DNA from: Nitrosopumilaceae archaeon
GTDB lineage: Archaea; Thermoproteota; Nitrososphaeria; Nitrososphaerales; Nitrosopumilaceae
Direction of reading: 5' to 3'
DNA: 47,579 bases
Assembly (NCBI GenBank): GCA_030038445.1
Contig: JASHOW010000079.1
Coordinates: 1 to 47,579 of the forward strand
Part shown: positions 28,685-36,253 of the stretch, one piece after another
Layout of the letters: each line of letters starts with the position of its first letter
How positions within the stretch are numbered: the stretch's first letter is position 1
Position numbers and translations under genes: made by a program
The notes under the pieces: model-generated
The model's database searches: none
Seen by the model: only the letters and a program-made list of their open reading frames with translations
What the model was told of the DNA's origin: nothing

Positions 28685-30430
28685 TTGAAAAAGCTTTTTA
28701 CGTTATCATTGTTTTCGATTTTAATTCTTTGCCTGACATTTTCCTCATTACCACATAATGCCTTTGGTGATGGTTTTGCCATGGAAAACCTTCCTCCTGC
28801 ATCAGTAGGAAACAGACAGGTGCAACTTTTCATCCAGCTTACTCCAACAATACTCTATTCTGGCTCTAGTCAGCAACCATCTGTATTTTTCAGATGGTTT
28901 GATGCAAACACTAACGAAACATTACAGCACATATCATTTTTCCTTACTATTACAAAACATGATCAATTACTGTTCCGAGAACTTCTTCATACCCATGATG
29001 GTTTGCTCTACTTGGATATTACTCCAACTAACAGTACTAATTGGACAGTTTATGCAGACAAAGAACCAATCTTAGGTGGCTGGGTGCCTGACAATGGCGA
29101 TGATCCGATTGACGTGACCGGACCGATTTTTAATGAGGGTGGATTGTATCACTTTAACATGCAAATGTTTTCTATAGATTATGACAGTAACATATTTGAT
29201 ACAACTGACAATCCCCAAAGTGTACCTAACTTTGATGCGTATCTTAGTGTAGGAGACGTTTCAAGTCATGATCTTACCTATAACGGAAATACCTACAACT
29301 CTACCATCATTTCATATTATGATAAAATTAACAATGACTTTAGTTTCGATCCATCAAAATTGCAGATCTCGTATTCTATGCCCTTTGACTGGAACATGAC
29401 AAGAATAGCTGGCCAGCCAATCTTTGTGCACGAAGAGATTCATATTCCAAAGGCTTTCAAGGAATTTACAGGTACTCCAACATATTCTGCAACAATGAAT
29501 GGATATCAGATAACGGGTAGAAGACTCATTGTTGATCCATATACATCCGGAACTGCAGTCATAGCCCACATATTGCTAAACAAGATAGACATACAGGATA
29601 TGTCAAAGAGCATGCCAAATGGAACTGACTCGATGAACTTTACTCTTTCACCTGCAAAACCTAATGTGCAGACATCAAATAGTGCTCTTACCGACTTTGG
29701 TGGCTGGGGAGTAAAGCTGGGATGGAATCCAACTCAGATCACCCCAAACTCACAAAACAACCTACAGCTTTCTTTCTTTGATGCATTTACCGAACTACCT
29801 GTAAGTGGAGACGTAAATTACAATCTAAAATTACTGGACAGTAGTGGCAATACCATTCTTTCCAAAATAGATCAGACTGCAAAGGGAGGAATAGACACAC
29901 AAACTCTAAACTTACCAGGCAACGGCATATACAACCTACAACTGAACATCACGTCGATAGTGGGCCCAACTGGACTGCCTGATACCTCCAGAATTGGTAT
30001 GGCAAGAGCTAGTTTGGTTATTCCATCCACAGTAACTGCAGATACTGGAGTTGTTGCCATACAAGGAAATCAATCCGCAGGTCAGAGTCTACTTAATGTA
30101 AACAACACCCAAACTATGTCCTCTTCTCCTACAACCAATAATGCCTCTAACACTCAAATTGTAATTCCGGCATGGGTAAAGAACAACGCCAAATGGTGGT
30201 CAGAAAATTCTATAGATGATTCTACTTTTGCTTCCGGAATTCAATATCTGATAAAACAGGGCATAATTCAGATACCTCCAACAGCCTCTGGCCAATCTTC
30301 TCCTGGAGTTCAGATACCACAGTGGGTCAAGACAAATGCTGGTTGGTGGTCCAACGGTCAGATAGACGATCAAACATTTGTTGCTGGTATCCAGTATCTC
30401 ATCAAGAATGGCATAATCACGGTTAGTTAG
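28685..30430 (+). CDS. Large secreted protein with two C-terminal WVKNNAxWW repeats
   Basis: Signal peptide; C-terminal tandem IPAWVKNNAKWWSENSIDDSTFASGIQYLIKQGIIQIP and IPQWVKTNAGWWSNGQIDDQTFVAGIQYLIKNGIITVS. Confidence 0.8.
   Translation: MKKLFTLSLFSILILCLTFSSLPHNAFGDGFAMENLPPASVGNRQVQLFIQLTPTILYSGSSQQPSVFFRWFDANTNETLQHISFFLTITKHDQLLFRELLHTHDGLLYLDITPTNSTNWTVYADKEPILGGWVPDNGDDPIDVTGPIFNEGGLYHFNMQMFSIDYDSNIFDTTDNPQSVPNFDAYLSVGDVSSHDLTYNGNTYNSTIISYYDKINNDFSFDPSKLQISYSMPFDWNMTRIAGQPIFVHEEIHIPKAFKEFTGTPTYSATMNGYQITGRRLIVDPYTSGTAVIAHILLNKIDIQDMSKSMPNGTDSMNFTLSPAKPNVQTSNSALTDFGGWGVKLGWNPTQITPNSQNNLQLSFFDAFTELPVSGDVNYNLKLLDSSGNTILSKIDQTAKGGIDTQTLNLPGNGIYNLQLNITSIVGPTGLPDTSRIGMARASLVIPSTVTADTGVVAIQGNQSAGQSLLNVNNTQTMSSSPTTNNASNTQIVIPAWVKNNAKWWSENSIDDSTFASGIQYLIKQGIIQIPPTASGQSSPGVQIPQWVKTNAGWWSNGQIDDQTFVAGIQYLIKNGIITVS
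30164..30427 (+). repeat. Tandem protein-level repeat (WVKNNAxWW domain, two copies)
   Basis: Two approximately 38-aa units sharing IPxWVKxNAxWWSxxxIDDxTFxxGIQYLIKxGII. Confidence 0.85.
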
Positions 30431-30568
30431 GCTCCATTCACAAACTAACTGATCTTAATTTCATCTTGGTAAATTGAGATTGAGATCCACAACCAGGCAA
30501 AAACGCTTCAACCTCAAGTACGCAACAACGATACCAAGAAATAAATTTCATGAACCTAACAAAGCAAC

Positions 30569-30745
30569 ATGCCACTGATAACTATCTCTATGTATCCTGG
30601 CAGAACTGAAAAACAAAAAGAGGAATTCGCAAAAGCAATTACAAAGGCTGCAGTAGAAATTCTCAAAACAAAAGAGAATCATGTAATAGTAGTTTTTGAA
30701 GAAAATCCAAAAGAGAATTGGTATATGGCAGGTAATCCTCTTTAA
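30569..30745 (+). CDS. 4-oxalocrotonate tautomerase-like small protein
   Basis: MPLITISMYPGRTEKQKEEFAKAITKAAVEILKTKENHVIVVFEENPKENWYMAGNPL*, 58 aa, Pro1 after Met; below the ORF track cutoff. Confidence 0.85.
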   Translation: MPLITISMYPGRTEKQKEEFAKAITKAAVEILKTKENHVIVVFEENPKENWYMAGNPL

Positions 30746-30779
30746 ACACATTTTTATTTTATAAAAATTTACAAAATCT

Positions 30780-31589
30780 GTGTCAAAAATTGCAGTCATA
30801 CAGATGAAAGCCCATGTTGAAAAGGAAAAAAATCTTGAAAAAATTCTTAATTATATAGGACAGGCGGCAAAAAGAGATGCTGTATTATGTGCTTTTCCGG
30901 AATTTATGATGTTTTATACGCCACCACATCAATCTGTACTAGAGCTCACAAGATTGGCAGAACAAATAACTGGAAAATTTATAACTACAATATCTGAAGC
31001 AGCAAAAAAAAATTCGATCCAAGTTGTGGGAACATTTTATGAAAAAAAATCACAGGCAAATAGAGTCTATGATACTTCATTTCTAATTGATAGAAACGGT
31101 AAGTTGATCTTAAAATATAGAAAAATTCATCTCTATGATGCGCTTGGTTTCAAAGAATCAAAAAAATTTTCTCCAGGATCTTCAGTTGCACAACCAGTTA
31201 ACACCACTGTTGGTAAGATTGGCATGATGATCTGTTATGATCTACGATTTCCAGAGATGTCACGTATGCTTGCATCTTCTGGTTCCGAAATTCTAATTGC
31301 CCCTTCTGCATGGGTAAAAGGAAAAATGAAGGAAGAACACTGGATAACAATTAACAAGGCGCGAGCAATAGAGAATGGGTGTTATGTTGTTGCGCCAGAT
31401 CAGGTGGGAAATATCTATTGTGGACGAAGCCTGGTAGTAGATCCATTTGGTAAAGTTCTTCTAGATATGAAAAAGAGAGAGGGTATTGGCATAGTTGATA
31501 TCTCACTAGATCAGGTAAAACAGATTCGTAAAAAATTACCACTTTTGAAAAATAGGAGAACCGACATCTATGCAGACTTTAAGGTCTGA
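30780..31589 (+). CDS. Carbon-nitrogen hydrolase (nitrilase superfamily)
   Basis: CN-hydrolase catalytic motifs: Glu in FPEFMM, Lys in YRKIHLYD, Cys in MMICYDLRFPE. Confidence 0.95.
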   Translation: MSKIAVIQMKAHVEKEKNLEKILNYIGQAAKRDAVLCAFPEFMMFYTPPHQSVLELTRLAEQITGKFITTISEAAKKNSIQVVGTFYEKKSQANRVYDTSFLIDRNGKLILKYRKIHLYDALGFKESKKFSPGSSVAQPVNTTVGKIGMMICYDLRFPEMSRMLASSGSEILIAPSAWVKGKMKEEHWITINKARAIENGCYVVAPDQVGNIYCGRSLVVDPFGKVLLDMKKREGIGIVDISLDQVKQIRKKLPLLKNRRTDIYADFKV

Positions 31590-32034
31590 TGGTTCTACTT
31601 GGGCATCTTATGTTACAACAGTATCGTGCCCATTTTTGCTTCATGGAATATCTAAATAAAATCATGGGCCAAAAACAGGTCTTACATGGAACCTTTGTTG
31701 CGTACATCATTCCTCTTTGAATCAGGGGGGTTGATGCCTTGCAGCCATTGTGGTAATTAGAGCATCCCATGAAGCGCTTTCTGGTTTGTCTTGAGCGTAT
31801 GACAAGAATCCTCCCAATTTTGCAATCTGGACATTCAACCAATCCATTTGTGGGTAGATTTGTTCCAAGAATGATGTATTTTCCCTTTTTTTCTGACCAT
31901 GAAAGATAGCCATTTCTGTCATAGTACTGGCGTATCTCCTCTTTCATTCTTACAACTTTTTTATCTGTAATACTGACAAAATTTCTCGAATTTGATCTTT
32001 TTTTTAGCGTAACTAATTGCGTAATGTTTTTCAT
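31579..32034 (-). CDS. Stand-alone topoisomerase-type C4 zinc-finger protein
   Basis: CPDCKIGRILVIRSRQTRKRFMGCSNYHNGCKASTPL and CKTCFWPMILFRYSMKQKWARYCCNIRCPS; no topoisomerase catalytic domain. Confidence 0.8.
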   Translation of the reverse strand: MKNITQLVTLKKRSNSRNFVSITDKKVVRMKEEIRQYYDRNGYLSWSEKKGKYIILGTNLPTNGLVECPDCKIGRILVIRSRQTRKRFMGCSNYHNGCKASTPLIQRGMMYATKVPCKTCFWPMILFRYSMKQKWARYCCNIRCPSRTIRP

Positions 32035-32108
32035 GATATTATCACTTGGTTGACTGATTAAAGAATGGTAGTGAAGAATTTTTATATGGAAACTAGTCAG
32101 CGAGATTT

Positions 32109-33263
32109 GTGGAAAAAGTTTGCGTTATTGGCGCTGGCAGTACAAAATACGGTAAGCTGGAAGATAGCATTACTGACATAGCACTAAAAGCATCCGTTGA
32201 TGCAATAGAAAGTGCTGGTATAGAACCTAAGCAAATTCAGGCTGGTTACATATCAAATGTATTTGGTATAGCGGATAAACAAGTTCACTTAGGTCCAGTA
32301 ATAATGAGCAATCTTGGAATACCAGAAGTACCATCATTATCAATTGAATCTGCATGTGGAAGTGGTTCTGTTTCATTTAGAGAAGCATACGCAAATGTAG
32401 CTGCAGGATTTTATGATGTGGTCTTAGCAACTGGTGTTGAAAAAGTAACTCATACTGGCACAGAATGGACTACTACATACTTTTCTTACTGCTCTGATTT
32501 CTTTTATGAAGGTGGAGCAGGTGCATCATTTCCGGGATTATTTGCGTCAATGGCAAGAGCATATCTTGCTGAGTTTAAGGCAACCGAGGAAGATCTTGCA
32601 ATGGTTGCAGTGAAAAATCATGACAATGGATTTCTTAATCCAAAAGCTCATCTTCGTAAAAAAATTACTGTTGATGATGTGTTAAAATCTGCAGTAGTTG
32701 CAAGCCCATTGAAGCTATATGACTGCTGTCCATTTTCAGATGGTGCAAGCGCTGTAATTCTATGTAGTGAAAAGTTTGCAAAAGCCCATTCCAAAAACTA
32801 CATTGAAGTAATTGGATCTGGAAGGGGTGGATCACCTGCCGCACTGCAAGGAAGAGAACACATTACTACAATTCCAAGCACAAAGATTGCGGCCCAAGCT
32901 GCATACAAGATGGCTGGAATTACTCCAAAAGATGTTGATTTTGCTGAGGTACATGACTGTTTTACAATTGCCGAACTGGTTGACTCGGAAGATCTAGGGT
33001 TCTTTGAAAAAGGAACATCTGTGCAAGCAGTTCGAGAGGGAAGAACAAAGCTTAACGGTGATATTTCTATAAATCCATCAGGAGGGCTCAAATCAAAAGG
33101 ACACCCCATAGGTGCAACCGGAATAGGACAGGTAGCAGAAGTCTTTGATCAATTAACAGGAAAGGCGGGAGAACGAACTGTCAAAGGTGCACAAATTGGT
33201 CTTACACACAACTTTGGTGCCACTGGAGCCAGCTGCGCAGTTCATATTTTCAAAAGTGTATAA
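32109..33263 (+). CDS. Thiolase-family acetyl-CoA acetyltransferase, archaeal/SCP-x-like
   Basis: Nucleophile motif SIESACGSGSVSFREAY, EVHDCFTIAELV, NPSGGLKSKGHPIGATGIGQ. Confidence 0.95.
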   Translation: MEKVCVIGAGSTKYGKLEDSITDIALKASVDAIESAGIEPKQIQAGYISNVFGIADKQVHLGPVIMSNLGIPEVPSLSIESACGSGSVSFREAYANVAAGFYDVVLATGVEKVTHTGTEWTTTYFSYCSDFFYEGGAGASFPGLFASMARAYLAEFKATEEDLAMVAVKNHDNGFLNPKAHLRKKITVDDVLKSAVVASPLKLYDCCPFSDGASAVILCSEKFAKAHSKNYIEVIGSGRGGSPAALQGREHITTIPSTKIAAQAAYKMAGITPKDVDFAEVHDCFTIAELVDSEDLGFFEKGTSVQAVREGRTKLNGDISINPSGGLKSKGHPIGATGIGQVAEVFDQLTGKAGERTVKGAQIGLTHNFGATGASCAVHIFKSV

Positions 33264-33266
33264 GAT

Positions 33267-33632
33267 TTGCTCTCAAAAGAGGAATTTATCAATAACACAA
33301 AGCTAGGAAAGATACTAGCAAGAAAATGCACTAAATGTGGACATCCACATCTAGTTACTACGTATTTTTGCCAAAATTGTGGAAATAAGGGATTTGAGGA
33401 TATACTAATTGAAGGCAAGGGCGTGATAGTTACTTATACAATAATAACTGTCCCGCCAGATGGATATGAGAAATATGTACCATATGCTTGGGTTGTCATG
33501 AAAATAGACAATTCTGAGTTACGAATATCGGGCTTTATGGGGGGCATAAGATCACCAGCAGATCTTCCATTAGGAACAAAAGTAAAGGTGACAGGTCATG
33601 ACGAACGTGGAATAATAATCGAGAAGCAGTAA
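33267..33632 (+). CDS. DUF35 OB-fold protein with zinc ribbon
   Basis: ARKCTKCGHPHLVTTYFCQNCGNKG followed by OB-like region; adjacent to thiolase. Confidence 0.88.
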   Translation: MLSKEEFINNTKLGKILARKCTKCGHPHLVTTYFCQNCGNKGFEDILIEGKGVIVTYTIITVPPDGYEKYVPYAWVVMKIDNSELRISGFMGGIRSPADLPLGTKVKVTGHDERGIIIEKQ

Positions 33633-33703
33633 ATCAAATTTAGTAAATTAATTAAAAAAAACTCAAAATATTTCTTTTATAATATGACCCAAAATCTCTT
33701 TTA

Positions 33704-33865
33704 ATGTCAGTAGATGTTGTATGTGATCGATGCGGATCTAAAATAGCTAATATGCGTATGTTAAAATCGATCAAGGACGTGATGAGGCCATATAATAATA
33801 AATGTCCATCTTGCGGTCATACCTTATCGTCGTCAGAATTTAGTGTCGATGTGCAGAAGAACTGA
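33704..33865 (+). CDS. Small zinc-ribbon protein (53 aa)
   Basis: MSVDVVCDRCGSKIANMRMLKSIKDVMRPYNNKCPSCGHTLSSSEFSVDVQKN*, two CxxC pairs; below the ORF track cutoff. Confidence 0.75.
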   Translation: MSVDVVCDRCGSKIANMRMLKSIKDVMRPYNNKCPSCGHTLSSSEFSVDVQKN

Positions 33866-33909
33866 TCTAAAAAGCTTACGACATATCCAGTCATAAATCT
33901 TATTTACCG

Positions 33910-36024
33910 ATGATAAGTAGACTCCATATGGAACTGAGTGAAGACTTTGGCGAGCAAAAGCGCGGAGGAATTTTACAATCTGCATCCAAACGTGTAAGAA
34001 TGATCTTTTCTGTCATGGCAAGTCCTAACAGAATCGATATTCTGAGAATTTTAAACTCAAAAGGCCCACTTACATATTCAGAGCTAAAATCCCTCGCTGG
34101 ATTCAAATCAAAGAAAGAAAGTGGTAAGTTTGCATACCACCTCCGAAAATTATTGCGTCAGTCTCTTGTGGCCCTAAATAAATCTGAGAGGAGATACACC
34201 ATTACAAATCTAGGTAAACTAGTTCTAAGTCTTGCTCGACAGATCGAGGAGCGATCAATCATTGAAAGTGGCAAGATGTACGTACGTACATCCCACGAAT
34301 CTATAGAGGAATTCAACTCTCATAAGATAATCCAATCTCTTGTTAGAGAAGGATGCCTGCCTCTTGAACTTGCGCAAAAGATAACAGAAGAAGTTGAAAA
34401 CCGCATATATAAATTCCAAACATCATATCTGACTTCCTCATTAATACGCGAAATGGTCAATTCTGTACTTCTTGAGCAAGGCCATGAGGATTATAGACAC
34501 AGACTAGCACGATTTGGCCTTCCTGGATATGATGTGCACGAAATGCTGACCAACGTAGATGGTATTCACAACGGCGTAGAAGGCTTACTATTTAAGACAG
34601 GTCAAACCGTTTTTGGGGAATATTTGGTATTAAATACACTTCCCAAGGATGTAGCCGATTCCCACCTGTCAGGTGATATTCATATTACAAACGCTGGCCT
34701 CTGGCCACTTCTTCCTGACACCATATTTGTGAATATAAAGGAGCTAATGGAGGATGGGATAGACTTGAGAGGAAAGTTCTTGGGAGTAACAAGAACTTCC
34801 ACCGCAAACTCTCTTGACGACTTGGCCACATCTCTTTCTATTGCAACATCACTTCTCATAAAAGAGGCATCACAGGAGATCATCATGGACGGTCTAGTAG
34901 GATTATTACAAAAACACTCAAAAAATATTTCAGAAATTGAAGAAAAACTTGCAAATTCCTTTGCTAAAATATCAACCGTGCCTAAATATGGAAGAAATGG
35001 AACATTTGCCTCGTTTAGAATCTCAATAGGTACAGATCCAAAAATTATTGGCGTTATTCTTGCTGCATATAAAAAATATGTCAAGTCTACACCTTTGCCG
35101 TCCATAGGCATCATAATAGACTATGAAAAAGGAAAGATCGGCGAGTTCTCTGATGTCTTGGCAGATGTTATTTCCCTAGGAGGACACTTGATGTTCTCAA
35201 AAGGGCTGACATCAAGCAAAGGTCTTTCGAAGGTAGACGGAAAGAACTCTTCTGCTACCTCAATTAACCTACAGTCCTTGTCCATTAACATGCCGCGGCT
35301 TGCATTTGAATCCAACAAAGATGAAACCTACTTCAGAGCAAGACTAGCGCTGTTGATGAAGCCAGCTCTAGCAGCAATGTCAATACGAAAGAAGGAAATA
35401 TCAGATCTTACTCGTAGAGGACTTAATCCAATTCTTGCAAACAATACACAGTATATGCAAAAAGGATCTGTTACATTAGTTGTTAATCTGATAGGTCTCA
35501 AGGAAGCAGTTTATGGTATACTTGGCTATGAGAACAACAAGGCTGGACAGGAAATTCTGGCAAAAGTTATAGCTACTGCTACAGAGGTAGCGATCAAGAA
35601 GGGAAAAGAGATGGGCGATAACGTTACGATCTCTATTACTGAAAGTGATGCCTCTGCTCGCTTTTCTTCGTTAGATGGTGAAAAATACGGTAAGATGTCA
35701 ATTCACCCACACGTAGAAGGAGAATCTTATTCTGAAGGAGTTACCATTGATGCTTCAAAAATAGACGAAATGAATTCAAAGAGCGAGAAGATAGCGGAAT
35801 CAAATCACCTATCAAAAATGCTTAACGGAGGATTGTTGGTTCAACTCAAAATTCCAGATACAATGGGTTCTCCAGAAATCAAGAAGGCAATAGAGAAGGC
35901 AGGAGAATTACTAGGTTCATTTAGGCCGATCAAGAAGGTGCCTATCTGTAGCAACTGTGGACTCAAAGAAGAAAAGATTGCAGAAAAATGCCCTGTCTGC
36001 AAGTCGCCCTACATACTAGCATAA
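33910..36024 (+). CDS. ArsR-like winged helix fused to ATP-cone-like and degenerate NrdD-like (class III RNR) domains; putative regulator
   Basis: wHTH (SVMASPNRIDILRILNSKGPLTYSELKSLAGF...GKFAYHLRKLLRQSLV), ATP-cone-like (SIEEFNSHKIIQSLVREGCLPLELAQKITEEVENRI...LTSSLIREMVNSVLLEQGHEDYRHRLARFGLPGYDV), NrdD-like body and CxxC...CxxC finger at the very C-terminus. Confidence 0.75.
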   Translation: MISRLHMELSEDFGEQKRGGILQSASKRVRMIFSVMASPNRIDILRILNSKGPLTYSELKSLAGFKSKKESGKFAYHLRKLLRQSLVALNKSERRYTITNLGKLVLSLARQIEERSIIESGKMYVRTSHESIEEFNSHKIIQSLVREGCLPLELAQKITEEVENRIYKFQTSYLTSSLIREMVNSVLLEQGHEDYRHRLARFGLPGYDVHEMLTNVDGIHNGVEGLLFKTGQTVFGEYLVLNTLPKDVADSHLSGDIHITNAGLWPLLPDTIFVNIKELMEDGIDLRGKFLGVTRTSTANSLDDLATSLSIATSLLIKEASQEIIMDGLVGLLQKHSKNISEIEEKLANSFAKISTVPKYGRNGTFASFRISIGTDPKIIGVILAAYKKYVKSTPLPSIGIIIDYEKGKIGEFSDVLADVISLGGHLMFSKGLTSSKGLSKVDGKNSSATSINLQSLSINMPRLAFESNKDETYFRARLALLMKPALAAMSIRKKEISDLTRRGLNPILANNTQYMQKGSVTLVVNLIGLKEAVYGILGYENNKAGQEILAKVIATATEVAIKKGKEMGDNVTISITESDASARFSSLDGEKYGKMSIHPHVEGESYSEGVTIDASKIDEMNSKSEKIAESNHLSKMLNGGLLVQLKIPDTMGSPEIKKAIEKAGELLGSFRPIKKVPICSNCGLKEEKIAEKCPVCKSPYILA

Positions 36025-36220
36025 ATCTATTCTACGATCAGAGAATGTCATTAGCGGCAAATCCAGAAATATTGTCAAATTTGTTTAGGAATTTTTGAGG
36101 AATTCTTTTAAGATTATATTGGTATTTGACGATCTGTTATTATGAAAATTGTAACGGTGTCAACAAAATTGATGCAAAGCTCAGTAATGGAAAAAAAAAT
36201 TTTGCCGCAGGCTTTATTTA

Positions 36221-36248
36221 ACTCCCGTTTGATACTGATGCGGGGAGT
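36221..36248. promoter_or_regulatory. Inverted repeat between TATA-like box and nrdJ start
   Basis: ACTCCC (36221-36226) ... GGGAGT (36243-36248), just after TTTATTTA and 5 nt before ATG 36254. Confidence 0.4.
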
Positions 36249-36253
36249 GTAAA

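Noticed and set aside
30422-30449. GTTAGTT...AACTAAC inverted repeat at the end of the 28685 gene
   Set aside because: Short 7-bp arms overlapping a stop codon; at most a weak terminator, no further support.
30464-30539. TCTTGGTA...TACCAAGA inverted repeat
   Set aside because: 8-bp arms separated by 60 nt in noncoding DNA; likely chance.
34680-35114. 144-aa minus-strand ORF inside the wHTH-NrdD-like gene
   Set aside because: Shadow ORF opposite a strong coding frame; composition is not protein-like.
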